From positions 1-64,000 of the forward strand of contig JABXHO010000004.1 of assembly GCA_013373595.1 (NCBI GenBank): 64,000 nt of DNA. The letters run 5' to 3'. Of this stretch, positions 15,840-24,191 are shown piece by piece (the first letter of the stretch is position 1; each line of letters starts with the position of its first letter). Below the pieces are notes generated by a model that was given only the letters and a program-made list of their open reading frames with translations, was not told where the DNA came from and made no database searches. Source of the stretch: Flavobacteriales bacterium (lineage in GTDB: Bacteria; Bacteroidota; Bacteroidia; Flavobacteriales_D; Crocinitomicaceae). Made by a program: the position numbers and the translations under genes.

Positions 15840-17393
15840 ATGAAAAAGATTTATAAGTATGCGTTTTGGGCATGTCTCGGTCTTGCCCCAACGAATCAAC
15901 TCTTTGCACAAACCAATACTGCAGTTGGTAATTCAGCGGGAGGCGGAGGAAGCGACAACTCTTTTTTCGGCTACTCTACGGGTCAAGTGAATTCGAGCGG
16001 AACCCAAAATACCTTTTTAGGTTCCTCAACAGGAATATCTAATACGACAGGAAATAAAAACGTGTTTGTCGGGTGGTATTCAGGAAATTCAACTACAACG
16101 GGATTCAATAATCTATTTGTTGGATCAAAGACGGGGAAGGAAAATACCACAGGATATCGCAATACCTTTATCGGTCCAGGTGCTGGGCTTTTGAATGTTT
16201 CTGGGTACCACAATACCGCGTTGGGGTATTTGGCGGGAAGAAATAACCAAGTCGGAAACAATAATGTATACCTCGGACCTTTTGCGGGATACAGTAATTT
16301 GGGCTCCTCGAATGTATTCATCGGAAATCAGGCGGGATACTACGAAACTGGAAGTAACAAGTTGTACATTGATAATTCAAGTACTTCAACACCGTTGATT
16401 CAAGGTGATTTTTCTGCGGATCAATTGACGGTGAACGGTGACCTTTCTGTTACGGATGGATTGCAAGCTTCTTCCATCAGTTTGAACGGCGCTGGAGGTA
16501 TCAATTTCGGATTAAATTCAGAGTCCATTCTAAGTTGTAATGAAACTAGATGGCATTTTGAGCTTCAGAGAACGTGTGGGATAGGACCACTTCCGCCTCC
16601 GTTTAAGGCAATGACGCTTCGCTACGCAGGTGATGGAATCGATTTAGGAGTCGGAACTCAGGCACCTCAATATAAATTGGATGTGAACGGAAGAGTTCGT
16701 GCGACACAGTATTTAACTTTTTCGGATAAGCGTTTAAAACAAGATATTCAGTCGATTGAGAATGCTTCAGAATTGTTGAGTAAACTCGAGGGAGTGACGT
16801 ACTCGTACCGTCAGGATTTAAAAGAAGAAGGTAGAAACCTGGCTCCAGGTAAGCAAATTGGATTCATTGCACAAGATGTTCAAAAAGTATTGCCAGAAAT
16901 TGTCGCGCAAGATAAGGAAGGATACCTCAGTGTATCTTATCAAAGCTTGATTCCTCTCTTGGTAGAGAGCCAGAATGAATTGAAATCGGAGAATGATGAA
17001 CTAAAAGCGATGTTGAAGGAAACTCAAGAAGTAAATAAACAACTTCAATTGGAGATGGAAAGCATCAAGGCACTTCTTTCTAATATGAGCGAAACAATGC
17101 CAACCACTACGGTTCAATTGGAGGGAGAAGCTAAGGAGATGTTGCTTCAAAATGCACCAAACCCTTTTACCGAGTCTACGAAGATTGAGTATGATTTACC
17201 TGCGGATTGTTCAGGATCTCAATTGCTCATTACAGATGCAAATGGTGTGGTCATTAAAACGATTGAAGTATTGGAAACAGGACGAGGAAGAATTGTTCTA
17301 GAGGCCAATTCATTAGCACCTGGAAATTATCGCTACACCTTGGTTTGCCAAGGACAAACATTGGCATCAAAAACAATGGTGATTGTTCGATAA
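15840..17393 (+). CDS. T9SS cargo protein with head-repeat region and S74 self-cleaving chaperone domain
   Basis: 517 residues. After a signal peptide (1-23, ending LFAQ), residues 25-180 are about ten imperfect repeats of the N-x-F-x-G-x-x-(S/A)-G-x-x-N-x-x-G type, like trimeric adhesin heads. Residues about 285-400 form a Peptidase_S74 intramolecular chaperone: S295-D-K-R-L-K300 keeps the Ser/Lys dyad with the expected five-residue offset, followed by GKQIGFIAQDVQKVLPEIV and SVSYQSLIPLLVE. A coiled coil follows (about 375-415), then a T9SS sorting domain (LLQNAPNPFTEST ... SKTMVIVR). By analogy with phage tail proteins it probably trimerises. Cleavage before Ser295 would separate the head from the sorting domain. 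Confidence 0.85.
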   Translation: MKKIYKYAFWACLGLAPTNQLFAQTNTAVGNSAGGGGSDNSFFGYSTGQVNSSGTQNTFLGSSTGISNTTGNKNVFVGWYSGNSTTTGFNNLFVGSKTGKENTTGYRNTFIGPGAGLLNVSGYHNTALGYLAGRNNQVGNNNVYLGPFAGYSNLGSSNVFIGNQAGYYETGSNKLYIDNSSTSTPLIQGDFSADQLTVNGDLSVTDGLQASSISLNGAGGINFGLNSESILSCNETRWHFELQRTCGIGPLPPPFKAMTLRYAGDGIDLGVGTQAPQYKLDVNGRVRATQYLTFSDKRLKQDIQSIENASELLSKLEGVTYSYRQDLKEEGRNLAPGKQIGFIAQDVQKVLPEIVAQDKEGYLSVSYQSLIPLLVESQNELKSENDELKAMLKETQEVNKQLQLEMESIKALLSNMSETMPTTTVQLEGEAKEMLLQNAPNPFTESTKIEYDLPADCSGSQLLITDANGVVIKTIEVLETGRGRIVLEANSLAPGNYRYTLVCQGQTLASKTMVIVR

Positions 17394-17406
17394 TGAATCA
17401 ATAGCT

Positions 17407-17478
17407 AATTGGACTCTTTCATATGGATCAAACTCTTAAAGCAATTTGTTCAACTGATTCTCATGAAAGAGTCCAATT
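17407..17478. repeat. Perfect 16-bp inverted repeat between two T9SS genes
   Basis: Arms AATTGGACTCTTTCAT (17407-17422) and ATGAAAGAGTCCAATT (17463-17478) are exactly complementary around a 40-base loop. It starts 14 bases after the stop of the S74 protein and ends 46 bases before the next gene on the same strand. No T-run follows, so a classical terminator is doubtful. A long RNA hairpin that stabilises mRNA, a recombination or regulator site, or the relic of a small mobile element are possible. Confidence 0.7.
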
Positions 17479-17523
17479 TAAAACGCTTGTTTAATATCTC
17501 GTTTTATCAGAAAACCCTATACA

Positions 17524-18432
17524 ATGAAAAAAATCTATCTTATTATGTGCGCTACGAGTTTATCACTTGTAGCACAAGCACAAACAGTTTTAGTAGACGA
17601 AGACTTTGAGTCGTATGCTTCAAATCAATCGGTGGCGCAACAATCCACTTTGTGGGAAACGTGGTCGGGTTCTCTCGGAGGATCAGATGATGCGATAGTG
17701 TCTAGTGATGCAGCATTGAGCGGATCAAACTCTCTTCTGATTTATCACGATAATGACATGATTTTGCCTATTGGCAATTACAACTCCGGACATTTTATCA
17801 TTGAGTTCAATGCGTACATGATTGAAGAAGCGTATTTCAATGTCATGCACACGTGTAAATCGTCGTGGGCTTTTGATCTTTACATGACTTCGTCCGATGA
17901 GATTGTATATTTAGATGAGCCGAATGCATCCGCAAACAATGTCCTGATTGATTCTTACACAAATAACGAATGGGTCAATTTTCGATTTGATATCAACATT
18001 GACCTCGACTCGGTAACGACGTACATTAATAACGTTAAGCGTCATCAATCGGTATTTAGTAACGCCGTGACAGGGAGTACGGGAAGTGGTTTGACGTGTA
18101 TGAATTTTTACGGACTCGCTGGATTTAATGGAGTGGATCATTCAAATTACCACATCGATGATATTTTGATTACTCAATTGAATACGTCTGATGTAGAAGA
18201 GTTGAAAGTGGCGGATGTTTCCATTTATCCAAATCCATCGAATGGTAATTTTGAGGTGAAAAGCACCGCTGTGATTAAGCAAATTTCTGTGGTGGATTAC
18301 CTCGGACAGGAGGTGGTTCAGTTTGAGACAGAATCGAATTTGGATATCTCACAATTGGCGAATGGGATTTATCAGGTAATTGTGGAAACTGAATCAGGAG
18401 TGGTACGAAAAGAGCTCGTGGTCAATCATTAG
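17524..18432 (+). CDS. T9SS cargo protein with lectin/jelly-roll-like domain
   Basis: 302 residues. Signal peptide 1-19 (ending AQAQ). The start of the mature part, VDEDFESYASNQSV, is typical of Bacteroidota proteins with an MAM/laminin-G-like beta-sandwich; GNYNSGHFIIEFNAYM and HIDDILI near residue 210 fit a concanavalin-like carbohydrate-binding fold. A type A T9SS sorting domain starts at VSIYPNPSNGNF and ends RKELVVNH. It is in the same orientation as the S74 protein upstream but separated from it by a strong inverted repeat, so it may be transcribed separately. Confidence 0.85.
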   Translation: MKKIYLIMCATSLSLVAQAQTVLVDEDFESYASNQSVAQQSTLWETWSGSLGGSDDAIVSSDAALSGSNSLLIYHDNDMILPIGNYNSGHFIIEFNAYMIEEAYFNVMHTCKSSWAFDLYMTSSDEIVYLDEPNASANNVLIDSYTNNEWVNFRFDINIDLDSVTTYINNVKRHQSVFSNAVTGSTGSGLTCMNFYGLAGFNGVDHSNYHIDDILITQLNTSDVEELKVADVSIYPNPSNGNFEVKSTAVIKQISVVDYLGQEVVQFETESNLDISQLANGIYQVIVETESGVVRKELVVNH

Positions 18433-18445
18433 TAAGAAGTCAACC

Positions 18446-18488
18446 AAAAACGAGAGTGAAGCTTGGCAGCAATGTCGGGCTTTTTCGT
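18446..18488. terminator. Probable bidirectional terminator at convergent genes
   Basis: An imperfect stem (AACGA..AAGC with GCTT..TCGTT) closes the 55-base gap between the T9SS gene and the OstA-like gene, with T-rich sequence on both sides. The pairing is interrupted, so the call is tentative. Confidence 0.35.
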
Positions 18489-20113
18489 TACTTCAACTCA
18501 ACCTTTTGTAAAATCGGATCTTCTTCTTCCGGTGTGGCTTCTTGTAATTCTTCTTCAAGATTTTCACTCACAATATCCACATCTTCCAACAAAGCCTCAG
18601 GCGACTTCGGTCTCAAGGCCTCTTTCCATTCAAATCCTTGAATGAATTGTTCCTCTTTTTTGATCTGATCCATCGGATAAAAAACGCCGTCGGGTTCTTC
18701 CAAATACGTGATACCACTTACTTCATTACTATCAATATCGATACGTAAAGTACTGGAATAAAGTCGATTCATTCCGTTGCGTTCTTTCACTACCGTAGTG
18801 TCTGTTTTCTTCTCTTCTTCCGGATAAAAAATCGTTACAGCATTACCGTTTACATTTGCTCGATACAGATCGTTGTCCCTGAAGTAGGCAATGATGTCTT
18901 TCCCTCCAATTTGATTGAAATATTGGTCATCATCCACAGACATGACGACAGAACTTTTGTTCTTGATCAGTACTTGGTGGAGCGTAGAATCGCTGAGTTG
19001 TAATTCCATCGAATCGCCTTTGAGTTCGGCACCGTTCGACCACACAATTGGATCTCGGAAAAGTTCCATTTTATCCTCGTTTGGCGCGTACGAAATACTA
19101 TCGGCACGACACTGGAATTTCGTTGAGTAGATAGATGCTCTTTGATATGCGCGCATGTATTCAACGCTGTCTTCTTTATAGGAATAAAGTGTGTCAGCAT
19201 GAACGTACAGTGTATCATCTTTCAATTCCTTCACAGCTAATGCGTGCCCAGTCAGGTAAGAGTAGTGCAAACTATCCGAAATAAAGGCGTAATCACCTTT
19301 GAAGGACATTTTTTGTGTGGTATCGCTATAGAAAACATTTCCCTTGCCAATAGATGTTCCTTCCTTCGGAAGATAGAGTAGGGTATCGCCACGAATGATA
19401 TCGCTTTCACGTTTGATTTCCGCATTTTTTCTCAATTCACCTTCTTCCGTATCGGTATTGTACCAACCTTCCTCGCAGTAAATGGTATTTCCTTGTGTTT
19501 CAATCTGCGTTGGACCGTAGAAATAGGTCTTTTTTTCACTGTAGCGATAACGCAGCGTATCAGTTGTCATGTGGATATCTTTGCTTTGATATTCTACATC
19601 GTGACTGAAAAAGAAATTCTTTGATTCTGGGTGGAAATAACCCACCTGACTTGTTAAAACTTCTCGTGAAAGAATGCTTTCCACCCGTCCACCGTGTTTA
19701 TAGTTTGCTTGACTTTGTCGTGCGTCGTATTCGAGTGTGTCGGTGGTCAGTTTGTATTCGTTGTCGCGAACCCGCACATTTCCCCACAATTTTGCCAACC
19801 GCGTTCTGCCGTTGTAGTACAGTGAGTCACAAAAGAGATTCAGCGTGTCGCGCTTGTTGATGTGTACACGACCGTAGGCTCTAACGATCTGCTTTTTCTC
19901 AAAGTAGTGTGCCGAATCGCAGTACATTTTGTTTCCCTGGTAGAGGAAATTGACATTTCCGATCAGTCGGAGTTTCTCCGAATTCTCATCCATGATCATT
20001 TTTTTTGCACCCGGCAACAGCTCCAGAATACTCTGGGTAAAAGCTTGCATTGGAAGCAAAAAAAGTGCGCATCCGAGGAGCGCACTTTTCACTATATGTT
20101 TTTTTGTGATCAA
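18488..20113 (-). CDS. OstA-like protein (LptA/LptD N-terminal fold), putative LPS transport
   Basis: 541 residues with a signal peptide (1-26, ending AFTQS). The rest is a long series of OstA/LptA-type beta-taco repeats (M-Y-C-D-S-A-H-Y, then R-x-x-G-x-V-x-x, L-x-x-D-T-L-x-Y) over about residues 30-450, with an acidic C-terminal tail. Such proteins form a groove that shields lipid A acyl chains crossing the periplasm, or a related lipid path. Its length is two to three times LptA and it lacks the LptD barrel. The start overlaps the purA stop by 4 bases, so it is translationally coupled to that operon. Confidence 0.82.
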   Translation of the reverse strand: MITKKHIVKSALLGCALFLLPMQAFTQSILELLPGAKKMIMDENSEKLRLIGNVNFLYQGNKMYCDSAHYFEKKQIVRAYGRVHINKRDTLNLFCDSLYYNGRTRLAKLWGNVRVRDNEYKLTTDTLEYDARQSQANYKHGGRVESILSREVLTSQVGYFHPESKNFFFSHDVEYQSKDIHMTTDTLRYRYSEKKTYFYGPTQIETQGNTIYCEEGWYNTDTEEGELRKNAEIKRESDIIRGDTLLYLPKEGTSIGKGNVFYSDTTQKMSFKGDYAFISDSLHYSYLTGHALAVKELKDDTLYVHADTLYSYKEDSVEYMRAYQRASIYSTKFQCRADSISYAPNEDKMELFRDPIVWSNGAELKGDSMELQLSDSTLHQVLIKNKSSVVMSVDDDQYFNQIGGKDIIAYFRDNDLYRANVNGNAVTIFYPEEEKKTDTTVVKERNGMNRLYSSTLRIDIDSNEVSGITYLEEPDGVFYPMDQIKKEEQFIQGFEWKEALRPKSPEALLEDVDIVSENLEEELQEATPEEEDPILQKVELK

Positions 20114-21390
20114 GCGAGCACTTTGTTTTTTAATGTTTGTGTTCTATCCGGTCCAACAGACACGGTTGCAATTGGTACTTCCAATTTTTGTTCCAAATAC
20201 TGAACGTAGTCTTTCAACGCTTGTGGCGCATCATCGTATGAGGCCAACTTCGTTGTGTCACAATTCCATCCTTTGATTTCTTCGTAAACAGGAACTACTT
20301 CAACGTCATTAACGTCGTAAGGGAAGTAATCGTATCGTTCGCCATCAATTAAATAATGCGTACATGCTTTGATTGTTTCGAAGGCATCCAAAACATCCGC
20401 TTTCATCATGGAAAGTTCAGACACTCCGTTAATCATGATGGCGTATCTCAATTGAGGAAGGTCAATCCATCCACATCGTCTTGGACGTCCAGTTGTAGCA
20501 CCAAATTCACCTCCTTCTTTACGAATTCGTTCTCCAACTTCGTCATCTAACTCAGTAGGGAAGGGACCGCTTCCGACACGCGTACAGTAGGCTTTGAAAA
20601 TTCCAATAACATCTCCAATTTTCGTTGGAGCGACTCCCAATCCAGTACATGTTCCAGCAGTTACCGTGTTCGAAGATGTCACAAATGGATATGTTCCGAA
20701 GTCAATATCGAGCATTGTTCCTTGTGCTCCTTCCGCTAACACTTTTTTACCCGCTTTCATCGCATCGTTGATGAATTGCTCGCTGTCGATGGCTTTCAAT
20801 TCTTTCAGTTCAGCTACAGCTTGCAACCAAGGACCTTCCAATTCTGTCAAATCGTATTCAAAATCAGGGAAGTGTTTCAACATGTCCTTGTGCTTGTTCA
20901 CCAAGGCCGTGTACTTTTTCTCAAAGTTCGGAGAGAAAATATCTCCTACACGCAAGCCATTACGACCTGTTTTGTCCATGTATGTTGGGCCGATTCCTTT
21001 CAAAGTAGAACCGATTTTATCTTTTCCTTTTGCCGCTTCAGACGCTGCATCCAACAAACGGTGTGTTGGCAAAATAAGGTGTGCTTTTTTCGAAATCACC
21101 AAACGCGATTTAATATCGATGTTGTATGGAGCCAATTTCTCCAATTCACCTTTGAAAATCACGGGATCAATCACAACGCCATTTCCAATGATATTCAGCA
21201 CGCCATCACGAAAGATACCAGATGGAATCGTGTGGAGAACATGCTTGTTTCCTTCAAATTCAAGTGTGTGTCCAGCATTTGGACCTCCCTGAAAACGAGC
21301 AATGATGTCGTATTGTGGCGTTAAAACGTCAACAATCTTTCCTTTGCCTTCGTCTCCCCATTGTAAACCAAGTAAAACGTCTACTTTCAT
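20110..21390 (-). CDS. purA: Adenylosuccinate synthetase
   Basis: Joins IMP and aspartate with GTP hydrolysis, the first committed step to AMP. 426 residues, normal length. The N-terminal P-loop GLQWGDEGKGKIVD (residues 8-21) contains the catalytic Asp and Lys; GNGVVIDP, the GPNAGH motif, the KGIGPTYMDKTGRNGLR region, GAQGTMLDIDFGTYPFVTSSN and TGRPRRCGW follow. It overlaps the STAS gene upstream and the OstA-like gene downstream by 4 bases each, in one operon headed by a Fur-family regulator. Confidence 0.97.
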   Translation of the reverse strand: MKVDVLLGLQWGDEGKGKIVDVLTPQYDIIARFQGGPNAGHTLEFEGNKHVLHTIPSGIFRDGVLNIIGNGVVIDPVIFKGELEKLAPYNIDIKSRLVISKKAHLILPTHRLLDAASEAAKGKDKIGSTLKGIGPTYMDKTGRNGLRVGDIFSPNFEKKYTALVNKHKDMLKHFPDFEYDLTELEGPWLQAVAELKELKAIDSEQFINDAMKAGKKVLAEGAQGTMLDIDFGTYPFVTSSNTVTAGTCTGLGVAPTKIGDVIGIFKAYCTRVGSGPFPTELDDEVGERIRKEGGEFGATTGRPRRCGWIDLPQLRYAIMINGVSELSMMKADVLDAFETIKACTHYLIDGERYDYFPYDVNDVEVVPVYEEIKGWNCDTTKLASYDDAPQALKDYVQYLEQKLEVPIATVSVGPDRTQTLKNKVLA

Positions 21391-21740
21391 TTTTTTGTAT
21401 TAAAAAATTCGATTCCAGCTGCTTCGTTTTCACAGATGGTATATACTTCAGTTAATTTAGCTATTTCAAAAATTTTCAGGACATTTCCTGATATGTTGGT
21501 GAGGACTAAATCGCCTCCCATAATGCGTGATTTCGTGAGTGTTCGCATGAAAAATCCGATTCCTGATGAATTGGTATGCGTAAGTTCCGCCAAATTGAAT
21601 ACAATGCGGAAGTAGTTTTGGTTGAGTAAATCAAATACTTCGCGTTCTAGTTCTTGGTAGTCTTCATCGGTAGTGATTTTTCCGCGAAGGGAATAAACGA
21701 TCACGGGATCGTGGATATCGATATCGTAACTTAAACTCAC
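21387..21740 (-). CDS. STAS-domain protein (anti-sigma factor antagonist type)
   Basis: 117 residues forming one STAS domain: strand I-V-Y-S-L-R-G-K-I, helix, strand [10 protein letters not shown], then [15 protein letters not shown], where the Ser-Ser stands at the site phosphorylated in anti-anti-sigma factors. The usual D-S-S-G reads N-S-S-G here. No kinase or sigma factor gene is next to it; instead it overlaps fur upstream and purA downstream by 4 bases each. It may sense or relay a signal linked to the operon rather than control sigma factors. Confidence 0.85.
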   Translation of the reverse strand: MSLSYDIDIHDPVIVYSLRGKITTDEDYQELEREVFDLLNQNYFRIVFNLAELTHTNSSGIGFFMRTLTKSRIMGGDLVLTNISGNVLKIFEIAKLTEVYTICENEAAGIEFFNTKK

Positions 21741-22210
21741 TTTTTCTCAGTTTTATCGTTAGCGTCGGGTTGATCTTGCTTGCGCGTACCGTAGAAGTAA
21801 AGCGAATGATGTTGGATATCAATTCCAAAAATCTCTTCGATGGTCGCTTTAATGGTTTGAATGCGCGGATCACAGAATTCGAGAAGTTCTCCCGTATCTG
21901 TTAGAATTACATGGTCGTGTTGTTTTGATCCGTGTGATTTCTCAAATTGGGCGATGTTCTTCCCAAATTGGTGTTTTCGAACCAAGTTACACGCCAACAA
22001 CAATTCAATTGTATTGTACAAGGTGGCTCTCGATACACGGTAATTTTGATTCTTCATCTCAACGTAGAGTGATTCGATATCAAAATGTCCAGTATAATTG
22101 TAGATTTCCGCGAGTATGGCGAAACGTTCCGGTGTTTTTCGGTGACCATTTTTCTCAAGGTAAGCTGAGAAAATATCCTTAACGGTGCTTTGTAACTCTT
22201 CCTGAATCAT
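21737..22210 (-). CDS. Fur-family transcriptional regulator lacking the CxxC zinc motif
   Basis: 157 residues. The winged-helix part has [12 protein letters not shown] and the recognition helix [19 protein letters not shown]. The regulatory metal site is partly visible: His42, HGSKQHDHV (His93, His98, His100), EFCDPRI and HH at 134-135. The structural C-x-x-C that normally follows the H-x-H motif is absent (ILTDTGE). This suggests a Fur/PerR-like regulator without the tetrahedral cysteine zinc. It heads the fur-STAS-purA-OstA operon, with a consensus promoter (22229-22236) and a palindrome (22288-22304) upstream that could be its own operator. Confidence 0.9.
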   Translation of the reverse strand: MIQEELQSTVKDIFSAYLEKNGHRKTPERFAILAEIYNYTGHFDIESLYVEMKNQNYRVSRATLYNTIELLLACNLVRKHQFGKNIAQFEKSHGSKQHDHVILTDTGELLEFCDPRIQTIKATIEEIFGIDIQHHSLYFYGTRKQDQPDANDKTEKK

Positions 22211-22471
22211 TCATAATTCATTAAGCAGCAAATTTAGTGATTATTGATCGTTTCGATACAAGAAATTTAATAATCAATTAACGGAGTTATTCACAATGTG
22301 AATATTCCGTGATGTTTAGTAAGGGGAGAAGCTTTTAATTTTGTGGGAACAGTTGATTTTGCCCCTCCTCAAATGTACATTAGTTAACGGCAGTTAGTCA
22401 GTAGGACGTATTCTTATTAACATTTGATGATCCTACAGTTGGAATTGCCTTTAATCCTTCTCTAGAAAAAC
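22211..22471. promoter_or_regulatory. Upstream region of the fur-STAS-purA operon
   Basis: About 260 bases with no visible gene. It contains the promoter element TAAATTTG (minus strand, 22229-22236, 18 bases before the fur ATG) and a perfect 8+1+8 palindrome TATTCACA-A-TGTGAATA at 22288-22304, a plausible operator. I saw no structured RNA in the rest. Confidence 0.5.
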
Positions 22472-22500
22472 GAAAAAAGCCACCTCAATGAGATGGCTTT
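22472..22500 (-). terminator. Rho-independent terminator of the TerB-like gene
   Basis: Stem AAAGCCA-x-CTC / GAG-x-TGGCTTT with a 3-base loop, followed on the minus strand by a run of six T. It lies 22 bases after the TerB-like stop codon. Confidence 0.85.
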
Positions 22501-22521
22501 CAATATCGATTAGTATGCTTA

Positions 22522-22944
22522 CTACATAACTTCTTCCAAAATATCTTGACGGCTAACTCCCGCGTGAATTCTTTCTAAAATAATTGGGTACTTCTCTTCG
22601 ATGCGATCTTCTGTAAATCCGAGTGCAATTCCGTATTTGTACACCAATTTCTCTTCAGTAGGATCTACTTTACCATCAACGGTTACCATTTTCACGAACT
22701 GAATAAAACGCTCGTAACGCTCTTCACGAGAAACGGGCGGAACCATTGGGTATTGATCAGAGTGCGCAATAATCTCTTTGACTTGCTCCGAAGTGAGTCC
22801 AAGACGTGTTGCAATACGAGAAAGTAAGTTTACTTCTTCCGTGTCTATTTTACCGTCAACACGCGCTAACATTACCAAGTTGTTAAAGTATCCTTTGTCG
22901 GCGCTACGTTCACCTGACTCAAATAATTGTGCAATTGTTCCCAT
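22522..22944 (-). CDS. TerB-like protein
   Basis: 140 residues from the ATG at 22944. An upstream TTG at 22968 is in frame but overlaps the promoter element at 22966-22973, so it is excluded. Two similar helical halves, each with a D-G-K-(I/V)-D-x-x-E-x-x-L motif (LARVDGKIDTEEVNLLSRIA and VTVDGKVDPTEEKLVYKYG), are typical of the TerB fold, where acidic residues can bind a metal ion. TerB-like proteins occur both in tellurite-resistance clusters and alone; no other ter gene is here, so its role is unknown. It has its own promoter and terminator. Confidence 0.8.
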   Translation of the reverse strand: MGTIAQLFESGERSADKGYFNNLVMLARVDGKIDTEEVNLLSRIATRLGLTSEQVKEIIAHSDQYPMVPPVSREERYERFIQFVKMVTVDGKVDPTEEKLVYKYGIALGFTEDRIEEKYPIILERIHAGVSRQDILEEVM

Positions 22945-22965
22945 TATTGTTCTTAAAATTCGGGG

Positions 22966-22973
22966 CAAAGATA
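22966..22973 (-). promoter_or_regulatory. Promoter -7 element of the TerB-like gene
   Basis: TATCTTTG (minus strand) matches TAnnTTTG exactly, 21 bases before the ATG at 22944. It decides the start, since the longer reading would begin inside the promoter. Confidence 0.6.
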
Positions 22974-22997
22974 CGATTTTCTAATGCCTAAAAATGA

Positions 22998-23570
22998 TTA
23001 TTCAAAATTATTTTCGATGTAATGAATGAATGAGTGGATCACCTTAATATGTATTTCCTGTGCGCGATCAGCATATTCGGATTTTGGGGCGCGAATTTCT
23101 ACATCGCAAAGGGAAGCCATTTCTCCACCTGTTTTCCCAGTTAAGCCCACCACTTTCATTCCTTTCTTTTTCGCTGCGTGAATTGCATTCACGACATTTT
23201 TTGAATTTCCACTGGTCGAAATACCCAACAATACATCGTGTTCGTTGCCCATTCCTTCTACATATCTCGAAAAAATATAGTCGAAACCGTAGTCGTTACC
23301 AACGCACGTAATATGACTTGGGTCTGAAATGGAAACTGCTCCAATCGAAGGGCGATCATCTCTAAATCTACCCGTTAATTCCTCAGCGAAATGCATCGCA
23401 TCACACATCGAACCACCGTTTCCGCAACTGATAATCTTTCCGCCATTTTTTACAGCGTTTACCATCAATTCTCCAGCCTGTGTGATTTTTTTGATATTTT
23501 CAGGAGTGTTAAATATTTGCAAAATTTCTGCTGCCTGAGAAAATTGGTCTGCTATTTGTTTTTCACTCAT
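22998..23570 (-). CDS. gmhA: Sedoheptulose-7-phosphate isomerase (phosphoheptose isomerase) family
   Basis: Converts sedoheptulose 7-phosphate to D-glycero-D-manno-heptose 7-phosphate, the first step to ADP-heptose for the LPS core. 190 residues, a single SIS domain. The family signature is intact: [20 protein letters not shown] (residues 48-67), then GRF, then [13 protein letters not shown] for the phosphate and [13 protein letters not shown] at the C-terminus. No other heptose gene is nearby. A TATTTTTG promoter element (minus strand, 23587-23594) stands 16 bases before the ATG, divergent from the small exported protein to the right. Confidence 0.88.
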   Translation of the reverse strand: MSEKQIADQFSQAAEILQIFNTPENIKKITQAGELMVNAVKNGGKIISCGNGGSMCDAMHFAEELTGRFRDDRPSIGAVSISDPSHITCVGNDYGFDYIFSRYVEGMGNEHDVLLGISTSGNSKNVVNAIHAAKKKGMKVVGLTGKTGGEMASLCDVEIRAPKSEYADRAQEIHIKVIHSFIHYIENNFE

Positions 23571-23675
23571 CGAAAAAGATTTTCGCCAAAAATACGAATT
23601 CTTAAATGCAGGAGAGAAAATATTGGATCAATCTTGCTATATTTGAAACCCGAGCCATGCTCAAAAACGACAAAC

Positions 23676-24098
23676 ATGAAAAAAAGTTTACTGCTCATTC
23701 TAACTGTATTTATCTCATTAGCTGCTCAATCGCAGGATTGTTTTACTCGCTTGCAAAAAGCGTTTGACGATCGAGGTGCTTACTCTGTTTCCGACGACAT
23801 GCACAGAAATGTTATTCTTACTTTCTTCGAAGAAGGTGGAACTTCTTACTGCATCTCTGGAAAAGCAAGAGTGGAGAATGGATTGATTCAATCAGTGTTT
23901 CGTCAGTACGAAGACGACACGTATGAGTTGATGGAAAAGAAGTTTTACAGTGCTTCGAAACAAGCTCCTGTAATTGTGAATGGAATCTCAGAAATGATTT
24001 ACAATACAGACGGTGAAAAATTCAAAATTGTATTCATCGAGGCATTGAAGCCGAAACAAAAATCATACAAAGAAATTACGCTTCCAGACGATTTGTAG
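23676..24098 (+). CDS. Small exported protein of unknown function
   Basis: 140 residues from the ATG at 23676; a longer in-frame reading to 23391 runs antisense through gmhA and is not credible. Signal peptide 1-18 (ending AAQSQ). The mature protein has a Cys near residue 20 and another in GGTSYCISG, and alternates strands and charged turns. No family recognised. A TATATTTG promoter element (23638-23645) precedes it and a strong terminator follows, so it is a single-gene unit. Confidence 0.7.
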   Translation: MKKSLLLILTVFISLAAQSQDCFTRLQKAFDDRGAYSVSDDMHRNVILTFFEEGGTSYCISGKARVENGLIQSVFRQYEDDTYELMEKKFYSASKQAPVIVNGISEMIYNTDGEKFKIVFIEALKPKQKSYKEITLPDDL

Positions 24099-24118
24099 GA
24101 AGCATCTAGAATAAATTT

Positions 24119-24155
24119 AATCCCGTTTCGATCATTTTGGAACGGGATTTTTTTT
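24119..24155 (+). terminator. Rho-independent terminator
   Basis: Stem AATCCCGTT / AACGGGATT with a 13-base loop and a run of eight T including the stem end, 20 bases after the stop codon of the small exported protein. Confidence 0.9.
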
Positions 24156-24179
24156 GATCGGTTTTTCCTGAATCTTCAT

Positions 24180-24187
24180 TAGCTTTG
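24180..24187 (+). promoter_or_regulatory. Promoter -7 element 4 bases before the SDR start codon
   Basis: TAGCTTTG matches TAnnTTTG. Only TTGC separates it from the ATG at 24192, which predicts transcription starting at or next to the start codon, so a leaderless mRNA. Confidence 0.6.
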
Positions 24188-24191
24188 TTGC

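Noticed and set aside
20594-21292. 232-residue open frame on the plus strand
   Set aside because: Antisense to purA, which is clearly real. Rich in Ser, Phe and Cys with no domain pattern.
22945-22968. TTG start of the TerB-like gene at 22968
   Set aside because: The codon lies inside the TATCTTTG promoter element, so the ATG at 22944 is used.
23391-23675. N-terminal extension of the small exported protein
   Set aside because: It runs antisense through gmhA, and the ATG at 23676 begins a good signal peptide preceded by a promoter element.
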